A stretch of 64,000 nucleotides of DNA from Strongylocentrotus purpuratus (Eukaryota > Echinodermata > Echinoidea > Camarodonta > Strongylocentrotidae), in assembly GCF_000002235.5 (NCBI RefSeq), contig NW_022145599.1, positions 10,566,838-10,630,837 of the forward strand, written 5' to 3'. The notes under the pieces were generated by a model that worked only from the letters and a program-made list of their open reading frames with translations, was not told the DNA's origin and searched no databases. The number at the start of each line of letters is the position of its first letter. Position 1 is the stretch's first letter. Below, one piece after another: positions 56,501-62,513 of the stretch. Made by a program: the position numbers and the translations under genes.

Positions 56501-56830
56501 CGCTGGGTTCTAAAATAAAAGGAGCGGTTATTTTTAAAATCCTCTCCGTGATCTTTTTACGTGGGTTTAATAAAGAGATGGGTTGAGCAAGTCAAGCATG
56601 CCCCCGTTTTCATTGGATGAAATTATGTCTGTGTCATTTATCCAGCACGGCCGGAGGAGAGAGGGAGAAAGAGAGAGAGGGAGGGAGGGAGAGAGAGAGA
56701 GAGAGAGGAGAGAGAGAGGGAGAGAGGAGAGAGGGAGAGAGGAGAGAGGGAGGGAGGGAGAGAGGGAGGGAGGGAGAGAGACAGAGAGAAAGAGAGAGAG
56801 GGAGGGAGAGAAAGAGAGAGAGAGAGAGAA

Positions 56831-56863
<33 letters not shown>

Positions 56864-58851
56864 AAGAGAGAGAGAGAGAGGGGGGTTGCTACGGTGAGCG
56901 GTGGTGTTCAGCGGACCATTACTATGATCAGTAGGTTCAATCAGGCATTTAACCGATGAATACTGACCATTTGGTCAGAAATGGACTACAAGCAATGATA
57001 TCTTTATTCAAACATGAATTCTATCGCTGAATGCAATCATGCAACCAAACACATTAAAGTTTCATGGTGGGATATGATAAGAGTGGTTTGAAGATGAAGA
57101 TGTTAAAAAAAATATCGTTGTAGCATAATGATGCTGTTTCCGTAGCGGATGAAGGAGGAAAGTGGTTGTATGTGCTCCATCTTAGCATGAAAAAAAAGAT
57201 ATATATGTGATGAAGGATAATAAAAAGAAGACAACTTCCAAGAATAATGATGATGATGAGGAGGATGATTTTAATAAATAGATATCAAAAGTATTACAAA
57301 AATATATTTTGGCAACCATAGATAGAATCGGAAGTGGTGGTGGTAAAAATAATTAGGAAATCGAATACTACTTTTTATATGAATAATGGAATTTTGGTTA
57401 ATCTGTACTTTAAAAAAATTATCTAATATAAGCTGTAAATGAACAGTCACATTTCATATGATACATACAGCAAAATTTTAAATCAGAAATGTTACCCCTC
57501 CAAAAAATGAAAAAAATAACAAAAGTGTTCATTTTAATTAAAAAGACAACTCCCCCTCCATTGGATCCTCCACTATGGATGAGGAAACTAAAATAATCTA
57601 TGGCCCAAACACGACAGGTTGGCCAATAACATAATGCGGGATCATTGTACACAATTAAAAGCTGAACTTTCTACAGTTGTTATAGATGTCACTCCATGCT
57701 CATAGTTGCTTCAACAAAGTAGCGCCATCTAGTGTTGGGAAATTGCAGTTCTATTCAACTCTCAAAGTGCTGTACTACAGCTTGTATAGTTTCTCCCTCC
57801 GCAACTAGAGACACTGCACTTTTTCTTTTAAACAAGAGCTGAGAAGCAGTTTCAGAGGGCTTTTCCTAAACCATATATATCAGCTTCTTAAATCACCATG
57901 TCTTTTAAAATCATTTAGCACTTTACTTACTTTATCTGGTACCCCCTGGACTGCAGCGACATGAGCATATCAGAGGGATATTGTACATTGAATTTGTACT
58001 TCATCTCCTGAAGGAAACAAGTTCATTATTGCTTATTTAAATTATTTAAAATGTCAATAATATTACTTCAAATCCCCATAAATATTCAAATATTAAGTGC
58101 TTGGTAATTGGAAAATCTCATGTGATCAGAGTGAAATTTATAATTTTAACAACAGTGTATAACAAATGAGCAATCGGGTCAATGATTCCTGAGAGCCATA
58201 TATATTGTGCCACATTTCGACATGCGCTGGCAATATATTTCCATCATCTTATGATTTGTGTCCGTGCTTCCATAAATATGAGCACTTGAAGACGTTGCTC
58301 TACTGGCCTGAAGTGTGTCCTCATGCAAGTATTCAAAGCGTAAGATTTCTGTCTGGTAAACATACCGTCACCAACGATAGTAAACAAACAGGTGGTGACG
58401 TAGATGCGCTCTTTTATCTCTTTCATGTTTACTCTCTCGTAAACGGTTTCTCGGTATACATGTACCCCTCTGTTTCTCTTCTCTCTATCACTTTTTTTTC
58501 CTCTTAGCCTTTTCTTTAACTCTTCATATCTGTCACTTTTTATTTTATACCTGTGTCTCTTTGTCCCAATGGTGTTGTTTTCATCTCTCTCATTTTCCGC
58601 AATAGTCGTGTATTCCTATTTCTCTCTCTGCCTCTCTTTCTCTTTGATACTTCACCTCTTTCCTCTATTCCCTGCCCCCCCCCCCTCTCTCTCTCTCTGA
58701 CTTCCTCTCTGATATTACATCTCTCTTTCAATCCCTGTGCCTTTCTCTGCCTCTCTTACTACTTGATATACCTTAATCTCATTTACGTCCCGTCTCTTGT
58801 ACATCTCTTCCACTCTGATAATAACATCCTTTTTTCTTTCCGTCCATCTCT

Positions 58852-58892
<41 letters not shown>

Positions 58893-61800
58893 CCTCTCTC
58901 TCTCTTCCCACCCCTTCCTCTCCTTCTCCCCCTCTCTCTCTCTTCCCACCCCTTCGCCCTCTCTCTATTTCTCTTGCCCCCTTTCTCTCTCTCTCACCAT
59001 CTCTCTCTCTTTCTCTTTTTCTCTTGCCCTCCCCTCTCTCTCTCTCTCTACTCCTCATTGTCTTTGTCACTAGACCTCTCTCTAATCCTCGATCCCTTTG
59101 ATACCCTATCCCACTTTCTCGGCAGCAGGATATAGACTGGAAATATACACCTCAAAATAATCAGATCTTCGATGATCTACACACTCATCCTGGATTACTC
59201 TACGCAACATCCAATCCCTATCTTTCGGGACAGCGCTATAAATATTCCTCTCTTTTACAAAGTTGATCAGCTGAATGACTGATTGGGGACTATTTTGGGG
59301 TTTGTTTGTGTCTATTTTGGAGGGTAGGATTAAGGGGTCTATTTTGGTTGTGTCATTGTTGTGCTGCTGTCGGTGAATCCCTCCGAGTTCATCAACGATC
59401 GCCCTCAATGTTGTATCATAAGGGAGTCATCCAGGGTCCCGTCGTGTTTCTTCGATCACGGGATATCCATGTCCTCTGAACGACCTTTTAAAAACTTACT
59501 TCCCAATAAAAAATAGAGCACCCACCCTACAGCGCTGTCTGCTGAGGTTTCGGAACAAAAGTAGTTTCAACATTTTACCTCATGCAACATGAGGTGGTCC
59601 TTCTCTAAATGTCGACACAAACTTTCAGTAAAATATTTCATTTTATATTTTCCATAGAAGAGTACTTTCCAACAAGAATAAGCTATATCTGTGCCTCCAA
59701 TAATACCCTCTATTTAGTATACATCACAATTGGAAAGTAGAAAAGGAATCTCTCCTTTACAACACATCTCTATAGTCTATCACAATATGTTTTGGAAAAA
59801 GTAGGCCAAGTTATAGCCTCTTTAAAAGGAAACTTCATGCTTATCACTTCCAAGAACTTTGTAAGAAACAGTTTTTCACATGTATCAAAAATCCCATCAC
59901 AAAAGAAAGAAATAAAAAATGTTAATTTCACTTTCGTCAACAACTCTCATACAGCATCTCATATTGATCCACTGCTCCATCAATTCATGAATCGATCGGG
60001 CAGAAATTCTCCGCTTTTTAGAAGTAATATTTCCATGGGGGAGGGGAAGGGGAGATGCATCATGTAGATAGAAGTTTCACCTCACAACCCTCTTCAGAAT
60101 CATTGATTTCACTTGCAACCTGGCTCTGCGTTATTACCCAAAACAAATATTATGGTCATCAACACAGATTCACAAGTGTCTGGTAAATAATACTGTGTGC
60201 CGTCATAAAATATACTTCTGTTCCATATATCTCTCACTTTTTTGTTTCTACCCACTCTGATATATATTGATTTATATACTTGCTTGGTTTATGATGTGTG
60301 AAAATGAAACCTGTTTTGTTGTCAGCACGTGTTTTCGCAGGTGTATTTTGATATACTATTCCACATCTAGCGATGGAACTGTTTTTGTTGTAATGTTTGA
60401 AAGTGTATATCTATATTTTTTCTGTTTTTTGTGTGAAGGTTTTTTGTTCTTGCAGTTTGCATTGGTGTTGCCTGTTCCAATTCTCTTTTACCACAGAAAA
60501 GCAGGAAACAATGTTCATTTTACTTCAAACTTTACATTATAAAAGACATTAGAAAGAAAGGTTCATAGATCTTTTGGGGTACAATTTCACCTGAAAACAA
60601 TGGTTCTGTTTAAAGGTTTAAAATATAGTCTCAAATATATAAGTTTGCAATGTGGTCTTAATAATTTTTGTTTTCATTCTTATTGTCTGATGAATATTGA
60701 TATAATGAATTAAGATAGATATATTTGTATTCCACATGATAAAATCTATGCACCATTCATGCAGTCTGTCAAACTCATCATGAAGCATGCATGCTGGCAA
60801 GTCCTAATTACATCAATCAACTAACTAATCATGTCATCAACCATACCATTAACCAAATCATTACTTAATTCAATAATCAAGCAGTTGATTCATCAATCAA
60901 TTCTTCCATCCATCTATCTATCCATCCATCCATTTGACTATTCATCTATCCATCCATCTATCTATGCATCACTTCTTTCATCCATCTATCTATTCATCCA
61001 ACTATCCACCAATCAATAATTTCATCCATCCATCAATTCATTCATTCGTCCATCCCTCCATCAATCCACCCATCCACACATTAATGTAATCATTCATTGA
61101 TTTATCCTTCCATCATATAACAACATTCTTCAAACACATGCCTGCAAATAAAACACATTATTAAAGCATAATATACAACATATAAGTAAATAATCTAAAA
61201 CATTACTGAATAGTTACAATAAAATCACACATCAGAAGATTTAAACTGAATGAATTATTCAAACTGTATCAACTTGCTTATATGGATAATTCAAACTGAA
61301 TGATCTAATATCCTAACAAATTCACAATAATCCAATAATATCACATATATAAATATATATTGCCATGGCAACAAAATAACAAATGGAAAATAGTATTCAG
61401 TCAAATGCATGTATATTTGTTTTCATTTCCATGGCAATATCTTAATTCAATATGATTAATATCAGGAATGGAAGTGATATCAAAGGAAAAGCAGGGGAAG
61501 TTTCTTGTTACTAAAAATAAAGAAATGTTGGCATGTGCTTGAAGATCTCACATTGAGTGTTTTTTGCAAGATACACAGAAAATGAAGTGATAGTCAATTC
61601 TAATTATGGTTAATTACAACTTCTGGGATTTTTAATTTGGCTTTCAAAATATCCCTATGAGTGTCTCAAAATTTGTGTTGCCTGTCCTGATGCTACAGAA
61701 CTTACATTTTCATTTGCTGAAATCTCTGAATTCAAATGACGTGGTTGTCAGTTACTGGTAAGTCATTGGAGGTGATTCAATTTCCTTTCACTATGCATTT

Positions 61801-62513
61801 CCCTTTTCACTATTCATTTCCCATGCATTTGGGCCTAAGATATCTTGGGCTTAAAGGTAGTAATAACATGGTACAAAGGTACTGATTTGCAATCAAGCTG
61901 AAAGTAAAAAATGATAACAACAATTTTGGATGTAAGGCTATGTTTACCCAGAAGTTCATTTAATTTTTTTTTCCAGTATCCTTGATGATGATCCTTTTCT
62001 ATGACAGATTAATGACTGTCATTGCCAAAGAAATAAAAACTGAACCCATAAATAGCATCTGTTTGGCAAGCAATTTGCAGTACTTGGCCAAATTTTGGTT
62101 GATTAACACTAAATCATTATCATGACTTGCTTACATGTGACTGTCAATTTTTTGCACTACATCAACTGAAAGAACCATCTCAGAAAACAGCCACCTGCCT
62201 GTATCATTCTCATGTGCATTTACACTGGAATGGTCTCTATAGGCATGTAGTCCCTCATAGAACAGCAACCTGGCTATAAAAACCATCCATCTATGCATTT
62301 TACACTAGGAGTGGCCTTTATAGGCAGGTTTCCTTTGAACTAACCTGTGGTCACTGAAAGATTGGTGTCGCTCACTTCCTGGAGCAGCCTCCGATTCTTC
62401 CCCAGTACCTTCTTGAGCGCGATGAGCCATCTCTCGTGGGCACCTCGTAACCGTGGCGACCGACTCCCCCGGTTGGAGGTCGTCTCCCCCTTGTTGTTGT
62501 TCCCACTCCTCAT
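17875..62513 (-). CDS. ANKFN1: ANKFN1 / wide awake orthologue, 24 coding exons
   Basis: Preferred model: 62345-62513, 54713-54805, 49062-49183, 48489-48622, 46521-46625, 43226-43452, 41569-41751, 40718-40851, 40053-40131, 37979-38092, 37446-37543, 30988-31078, 29513-29626, 28711-28813, 24873-25005, 24323-24535, 23447-23566, 22456-22662, 21527-21676, 21013-21133, 19858-20024, 19144-19312, 18518-18681, 17875-18156. This sums to 3492 nt (1163 residues) with agreeing phases and GT-AG sites at every junction. Domains: disordered Ser-rich N-terminus, two ankyrin repeats (284-344), FN3 (417-516), a conserved central region, and a Ras-association fold (about 1050-1150). Phrases such as WEWRYRLLKRMKTGFE and GLYVGYLKLRSSL match the family. 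In flies wide awake, and in mice Nmf9, act in neurons on excitability, sleep timing and vestibular behaviour; human ANKFN1 appears shorter. Only the first two exons are uncertain. Confidence 0.92.
18518..18681 (-). CDS. ANKFN1: ANKFN1 exon 23, start of RA fold
   Basis: Pro-rich linker (SLLPPPPCSS) and then GILRVFPAYNSGLAKGTSVK, the first beta hairpin of the Ras-association (ubiquitin-like) fold. Phase 1 in, 0 out. Confidence 0.9.
18817..18915. repeat. Truncated copy of the 12788-12997 inverted-repeat element
   Basis: Shares GCCTCGTTTAGATATGATG, CACAGAGCTTAGTAATTATG and GCAGTTGCCATT with 12788-12930. A further fragment of its end may be at 31775-31800. Confidence 0.45.
19144..19312 (-). CDS. 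ANKFN1: ANKFN1 exon 22
   Basis: WRGMRWIMDILQYARDKQIK and then a Pro-rich VLYAPPPSPVDASEDI. The first phrase matches vertebrate ANKFN1 (WREMRWIMDVLQYARYK). Phase 0 in, 1 out. Confidence 0.93.
19644..19845 (-). repeat. Dispersed repeat R1, copy 3
   Basis: Reverse-oriented relative to copies 1 and 2, so it is sense to ANKFN1. It starts AAGCTTACTCTAAAGCCCCA just after exon 21 and ends near GGCCAAACTACTGCAG. Confidence 0.7.
19858..20024 (-). CDS. ANKFN1: ANKFN1 exon 21
   Basis: HGDFIRRYARLSSILDTESL followed by ITQQQLREAFSNDELNEAKR, a conserved helical region. Phase 1 in, 0 out; donor GTGAGA. Copy 3 of repeat R1 starts about 12-19 nt into the next intron. Confidence 0.93.
20105..20290. repeat. 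CCTGCCTATAAAGACCAC-type palindromic repeat
   Basis: Two diverged units with TGTCTATAAAGACCACTTT and CCTGCCTATAAAGACCAA. It is related to the 72-bp array at 40391-40676 and to copies at 16665, 27650, 27820 and 62180. Confidence 0.55.
20839..20986. mobile_element. MITE family F1, copy 1
   Basis: 148 bp with perfect ends GGGACCCGTTTCACAAA and TTTGTGAAACGGGTCCC, and inner repeats of GTCACTGAT and TGACAAATGACA. Other copies are at 45838-45973 and 54544-54695. No coding capacity. Confidence 0.85.
21013..21133 (-). CDS. ANKFN1: ANKFN1 exon 20
   Basis: VSFILLLPPLGSVCIGPGTP and then FTSISVPVFEM, with the hydrophobic strand seen in vertebrate ANKFN1 (VSFLLLLP). Phase 0 in, 1 out. A MITE ends 26 nt beyond its donor. 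Confidence 0.92.
21527..21676 (-). CDS. ANKFN1: ANKFN1 exon 19
   Basis: 50 codons forming a helical segment, KKKATRVQEDFQRQLASATR and then ITHRLCDLEVVELSSE. Phase 0 in, 0 out. Confidence 0.9.
22216..22391. mobile_element. MITE family F2, near-palindromic
   Basis: Starts AAGCATCTGGGCTCTGTCTT and ends in AAGACAGGGTCCAGATGCTT, with ACAAAGAGTTG(CGATTGAT) and its complement just inside. A diverged relative lies at about 24712-24855. Confidence 0.8.
22456..22662 (-). CDS. ANKFN1: ANKFN1 exon 18
   Basis: PLTRGLYVGYLKLRSSLGNI and then VSQEEWDWLHSLDKC match the best-conserved block of the central region. 69 codons, with markedly higher GC than neighbouring exons. Copy 2 of repeat R1 lies 58 bp upstream of its acceptor. 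Confidence 0.94.
22721..22908 (+). repeat. Dispersed repeat R1, copy 2
   Basis: Shares TGCCTGTTGGTCCCCCATGA and TTCTTATGTTAATTGAG with copy 1. Its left end is diverged (ATCTTTAAATCCCAACTGC). It lies 58 bp upstream of ANKFN1 exon 18, antisense to the gene. Confidence 0.7.
23447..23566 (-). CDS. ANKFN1: ANKFN1 exon 17
   Basis: 40 codons: RTINNAALKWVSMTRVQKRK then SMSVECPVAADLLLTSLP. The family has a similar Trp-containing stretch followed by a basic linker. Phase 0 in, 0 out. Confidence 0.9.
23767..24105. repeat. Two-copy ~174-bp tandem duplication
   Basis: Both copies contain ATACCAGAAATGACTTGTAA followed by AATACCAGGAAG, and begin near GACACAAAAA(A/T)GGAGAGTG. Moderately diverged, in the intron between exons 16 and 17. 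Confidence 0.75.
24323..24535 (-). CDS. ANKFN1: ANKFN1 exon 16
   Basis: Encodes TWEDVDLLRTDLTQSTAASP, an Ala/Gln-rich helix, and LGKLYYEPVKDSQGIVIFTL. Exactly 71 codons. The acceptor context is poor in pyrimidines next to the AG (TTGAAG) but has a T-rich run just upstream. Confidence 0.9.
24712..24855. repeat. Diverged F1/F2-related MITE
   Basis: AGCCAATCAGATGCCATGAT plus TTCAGTAGCTTGTAAC matches the reverse of the F1 centre, and the right end GGGGCCCTGTCTTTCAAAGA resembles F2 ends. Confidence 0.45.
24873..25005 (-). CDS. ANKFN1: ANKFN1 exon 15
   Basis: GVYLASVIYNDDKVLVTTED and then YLPIIEVDENFPSNVQQDFL, the beginning of the conserved central region. Phase 2 in, 0 out. Confidence 0.93.
25006..28710 (-). 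other. ANKFN1 intron 14 (3.7 kb)
   Basis: Mostly AT-rich single-copy-looking sequence with no supported exon. The only clear structure is the tandem duplication at 27576-27893. Confidence 0.5.
27576..27893. repeat. Two-copy 169-bp tandem duplication
   Basis: AGGTAATGAACCTGATTCAC starts at 27576 and 27745. Each copy carries AACCTGTCTTAGTGGA(A/C)ACC and ACCTGTCTATAGTGGC, i.e. one unit of the palindromic repeat. Few differences separate the copies, so it is recent. Confidence 0.85.
28711..28813 (-). CDS. ANKFN1: ANKFN1 exon 14, basic segment
   Basis: In the phase-consistent frame it reads SPNQMRKTVRKSLKNLFQSA and then PKFQKHLRR, a strongly basic helix conserved in vertebrate ANKFN1. A longer acidic frame on the same strand is a shadow. 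Phase 1 in, 2 out. Confidence 0.9.
29513..29626 (-). CDS. ANKFN1: ANKFN1 exon 13
   Basis: WRDVDGSKPRSWGRLSMIDE and then LFQQVRDGRPADS match the segment that follows FN3 in the family. Phase 1 in, 1 out; donor GTAAGT. Confidence 0.92.
30601..30970. repeat. Pyrimidine-rich tract with (CT)n and (TATC)n
   Basis: Pure CT run of about 45 bp near 30911-30956 followed by TATC repeats to 30968, ending about 19 bp from the exon 12 donor. Confidence 0.9.
30988..31078 (-). CDS. ANKFN1: ANKFN1 exon 12, end of FN3
   Basis: GAKYYVRVSAFNMKGFGPTQ is the classic last FN3 strands (YxVRVxAxNxxGxG). Phase 0 in, 1 out. A (GA)n-type tract in the transcript starts about 18-30 nt after the donor at 30987. Confidence 0.93.
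33045..33350. repeat. (TC)n and C/T-rich tracts
   Basis: TC repeats at 33058-33130 and a second CCTCTCTC-rich block near 33270-33350. Confidence 0.85.
33655..33830 (+). repeat. 5'-truncated tRNA-derived SINE
   Basis: Starts near a B-box-like GGTTTGAATC (33662) and continues with TTTTGGCAAAGCATTAATC, comparable to TTTGGTAAGGCATTAATCC in the SINE at 1437-1656. It ends in GTTAAAATAATAATCA. No A box is seen. Confidence 0.6.
34078..34500. repeat. ~235-bp tandem duplication
   Basis: GAACTGAAAACAAAACACA at 34079 and GAACTGGAAACAAAACACA at about 34314. Both are followed by AACTTGGCACGGTGATGGT and a ...CTTTTGGTAATTGATCCACA segment that is itself present three times. Confidence 0.7.
36212..36952. mobile_element. 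741-bp non-autonomous DNA transposon with long target duplication
   Basis: Terminal inverted repeats TTATACCCCATTCACAGTGG (36212-36231) and its exact complement (36933-36952). It is flanked directly by GTGTAATAAAACAC at 36196-36209 and 36953-36966, extendable to 16 nt with one mismatch. The interior is full of GC-rich inverted repeats such as CCCGCTGCTGTCGCGGTGTT and has no transposase frame. The superfamily is not assigned. Confidence 0.85.
37446..37543 (-). CDS. ANKFN1: ANKFN1 exon 11, FN3 middle
   Basis: Contains the conserved FN3 Trp in EWSQNEDFCPLAGEH and then the YTIQGLTQ strand. Phase 1 in, 0 out; donor GTAAGA. Confidence 0.92.
37979..38092 (-). CDS. ANKFN1: ANKFN1 exon 10, start of FN3
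   Basis: VPDIPALVRLYTASSSSLLA and then TFDEPLNMNGATATRFK form the first strands of the fibronectin III domain (typical P..P..V pattern). Phase 1 in, 1 out. Confidence 0.92.
39402..39920. repeat. ~500-bp purine-only (GAA/GGA)n tract
   Basis: Nearly every base on the + strand is A or G (AGAAGAAG, AGAGGAAG, AGAGAAAAAG units), with locally repeated higher-order blocks. It is in ANKFN1 intron 9, so the transcript carries the pyrimidine strand. Confidence 0.95.
40053..40131 (-). CDS. ANKFN1: ANKFN1 exon 9
   Basis: Encodes DADRQLVDWEWRYRLLKRMK and then TGFEQA, one of the most conserved ANKFN1 signatures. Acceptor TTTTATAG, donor GTATGT; phase 0 in, 1 out. Confidence 0.93.
40391..40676. repeat. 72-bp palindromic tandem repeat, four copies
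   Basis: TGAGATCACCTGCCTATAGA at 40393 and 40465, a diverged third copy, and a fourth at 40609 (spacing 72 and 144). Each unit is a loose palindrome: ACCTGCCTATAGAGACCACT near its start, GAGTGGTCTTTATATACAGG at its end. Confidence 0.85.
40718..40851 (-). CDS. ANKFN1: ANKFN1 exon 8, helical linker
   Basis: LLKDVRLNKLNTLINEAEQV and then IQDLTTRVVNGSG form a long likely coiled-coil helix, followed by an Asn/Ser-rich loop. It corresponds to the Glu/Gln-rich helix between ankyrin and FN3 in the family. Phase 1 in, 0 out. Confidence 0.85.
41030..41547. repeat. (CAC/CAT)n trinucleotide repeat
   Basis: About 500 bp of CAC, CAT and AAC triplets, with an uninterrupted CAC stretch of about 60 bp near 41385-41450. 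The ANKFN1 transcript carries GUG/GGU repeats. The reading frames in it are artefacts. Confidence 0.95.
41569..41751 (-). CDS. ANKFN1: ANKFN1 exon 7, ankyrin repeats
   Basis: Encodes two ankyrin repeats: ALFEAVEHQDLDVAKYCLEA and then FTVLDIAVMTNNMPMSRLLL followed by SHGAREN. This single exon supplies the whole ankyrin module (residues 284-344). Donor GTAAGT at 41568; a long ACC/ATC repeat begins about 21 nt later. Phase 1 in, 1 out. Confidence 0.93.
41752..43225 (-). other. ANKFN1 intron 6
   Basis: Contains a T-run near 41845-41865 and a poly-G tract near 42172-42188. Otherwise unremarkable AT-rich sequence. Confidence 0.5.
43226..43452 (-). CDS. ANKFN1: ANKFN1 exon 6
   Basis: Ser-, Lys- and Gly-rich disordered region beginning GDVRKAHSMESLVPGDD, with LQRSLSGKKRG and GRRNSKYISDLQ at the end just before the ankyrin repeats. 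Phase 2 in, 1 out. Confidence 0.88.
43571..43935. repeat. Cluster of GAGCCAGAAGGG hairpin repeats
   Basis: Palindromes at 43571-43628 and 43774-43824 plus half copies at 43652-43676 and 43908-43934. The consensus arm is GAGCCAGAAGGGCGTTAACT and its complement, often followed by AACAGAC. Confidence 0.8.
44330..44515. repeat. (GA)n microsatellite
   Basis: Purine-rich GAGAGAGG units with short pure GA runs, in ANKFN1 intron 5. Confidence 0.9.
45024..45690. repeat. Region bounded by inverted half-copies of the hairpin repeat
   Basis: AGCAAGAAGAGTGTTAACC at about 45028 and GTTAATGCCCTTCTGGCTCT at 45661 are inverted arms about 640 bp apart. This may be one larger element whose ends are the hairpin arms; its interior has no coding signature. 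Confidence 0.45.
45838..45973. mobile_element. MITE family F1, copy 2 (inverted)
   Basis: Starts GGGACCTATTTTAAACAAAG and ends TTTGTGAAATGGGGCCC. The centre CAATGACAAATGACAAAAAT matches F1 copy 1 in reverse. Confidence 0.75.
46338..46442. repeat. Two-copy ~54-bp tandem duplication
   Basis: AAAAGAAAAATG, ACACAAGCCGAGCGTGTTA and AATGAATGGAC occur twice, with a G to A change in the CGAG(C/T)GTG motif. About 80 bp below ANKFN1 exon 5. Confidence 0.7.
46521..46625 (-). CDS. ANKFN1: ANKFN1 exon 5
   Basis: Encodes SDYESDVASANGIPDRLWSM and then LLVDDHHAAMPRKPS, a block that I recall as strongly conserved in ANKFN1. Phase 2 in, 2 out. Higher GC than the flanks. Confidence 0.88.
48489..48622 (-). CDS. 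ANKFN1: ANKFN1 exon 4
   Basis: Encodes TPDTERVRTSASNGGLAKLA and then an Arg-rich stretch ending RQRSVSVD. The RRLS and RQRSVS motifs resemble basophilic-kinase or 14-3-3 sites (inference). Phase 0 in, 2 out. Its acceptor is preceded by a minisatellite of pyrimidine tracts. Confidence 0.82.
48625..48722. repeat. Five-copy ~22-bp minisatellite at the exon 4 acceptor
   Basis: Units of ATGTTGAAAAAGGGGAAAAT with variants. On the transcript strand this is a run of CAACATATTTTCCCCTTTTT units ending directly at the acceptor TTCCACAG of exon 4. Confidence 0.85.
49062..49183 (-). CDS. ANKFN1: ANKFN1 exon 3
   Basis: Encodes AAWRLEDEEEGYLPPTPSLE and then a Ser/Gln/Tyr/Pro-rich tail ending PVPPRPT. Acceptor CTTCTTAG, donor GTAAGC; phase 1 in, 0 out. 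Acidic and proline-rich, probably a disordered docking region. Confidence 0.82.
49738..49800. repeat. (CAT/CAC)n microsatellite
   Basis: ATC repeated about nine times and then ACC and ATC triplets. Confidence 0.9.
50142..50203. repeat. Hairpin repeat copy
   Basis: GAGCCAGAAGGGCATTAACT and then AGAGTTAACGCCCGGCCTTT with CTCCAAACAGG, a nearly complete palindrome of the same family as 43571-43935. A more diverged copy is at 51461-51530 (GCGCCAGAAGGGTGTTTGTT). Confidence 0.75.
54113..54161 (-). CDS. ANKFN1: ANKFN1 alternative exon 2b
   Basis: 49-nt exon, acceptor TCTGTAG and donor GTAACA. It encodes DQKEVNTYIDSFKETVG, phase 0 in and phase 1 out, so it joins exon 49062-49183 correctly. It fits upstream only with the second frame of 54713-54805. 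Confidence 0.45.
54544..54695. mobile_element. MITE family F1, copy 3
   Basis: GTTTCACAAAACTTGTCATC on the left and GGCTTTGTGAAACAGGTCCC on the right. Very similar to copy 1. It ends 17 nt beyond the exon 54713-54805 donor. Confidence 0.85.
54713..54805 (-). CDS. ANKFN1: ANKFN1 exon 2, open in two frames
   Basis: Acceptor CCTTTTCAG. In the preferred frame it reads CGWLAPRHVEMSFRKKKPKK and then HIPPAIMIAP, with donor GTAAGT at 54712. In the other frame it reads LWLARSEARRDELSQKETQE and then TYPSGYHDST, needing a donor 2 nt earlier (GTGTAA at 54714). Both are stop-free. The two frames fit two different partner sets (see findings). Confidence 0.7.
56650..56885. repeat. (GA)n / GGGAGA microsatellite
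   Basis: Purine-only GA, GGGA and GAAA repeats of about 230 bp. Confidence 0.95.
57720..57734. promoter_or_regulatory. CTCF-like site
   Basis: TAGCGCCATCTAGTG agrees with the reverse complement of the animal CTCF core (CCASYAGRKGGCRS) at nearly all positions. It lies about 200 bp downstream of the alternative exon 57931-58007 in transcript direction. Confidence 0.35.
57931..58007 (-). CDS. ANKFN1: ANKFN1 alternative 5' exon (1b)
   Basis: 77 nt after a good acceptor TTTCCTTCAG, with the donor GTAAGT at 57930. It reads EMKYKFNVQYPSDMLM and then SLQSRGYQIK, entering in phase 0 and ending in phase 2. It cannot follow 62345-62513 in any open frame, so it is either an alternative first coding exon (ATG at 58004) or has an unseen partner upstream. 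Confidence 0.55.
58490..59060. repeat. C/T-rich tract with (TC)n
   Basis: Pyrimidine-biased for over 500 bp, with pure TC runs near 58858-58888. Confidence 0.9.
60790..61110. repeat. Degenerate CATC tetranucleotide repeat
   Basis: CATC, TATC, AATC and CATT units with a clean CCATCCATCCAT core near 60922-60935, fading at both sides. Confidence 0.85.
62180..62333. repeat. CCTGCCTATAGAGACC-type repeat, two units
   Basis: TGGTCTCTATAGGCATGTAG and GTGGCCTTTATAGGCAGGTT end the two units, each about 72 bp. The second unit stops about 12 bp from the exon 62345-62513 donor. Confidence 0.65.
62345..62513 (-). CDS. ANKFN1: ANKFN1 exon 1 (preferred model)
   Basis: The Met at 62513 is the first ATG after an in-frame TGA at 62604-62606, so it is a plausible start. 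It encodes a basic Asn/Ser/Arg-rich stretch and then HERWLIALKKVLGKNRRLLQ, a likely amphipathic helix. It ends in phase 1 at a GTTAGT donor. A second frame is also open here, so the call is moderate. Confidence 0.55.

Larger units (their letters stand above)
54806..57930 (-). other. ANKFN1 intronic DNA between alternative 5' exons
   Basis: Holds a poly-G run near 56261-56275, the GA microsatellite at 56650-56885 and a CTCF-like site at 57720. Otherwise AT-rich with no supported exon. Confidence 0.45.
58008..62344 (-). other. ANKFN1 intron 1 (5' part)
   Basis: Contains a C/T-rich region at 58490-59060, an open frame of uncertain meaning at 59106-59408 and the CATC repeat at 60790-61110. The rest is AT-rich with no recognised feature. 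Confidence 0.45.
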
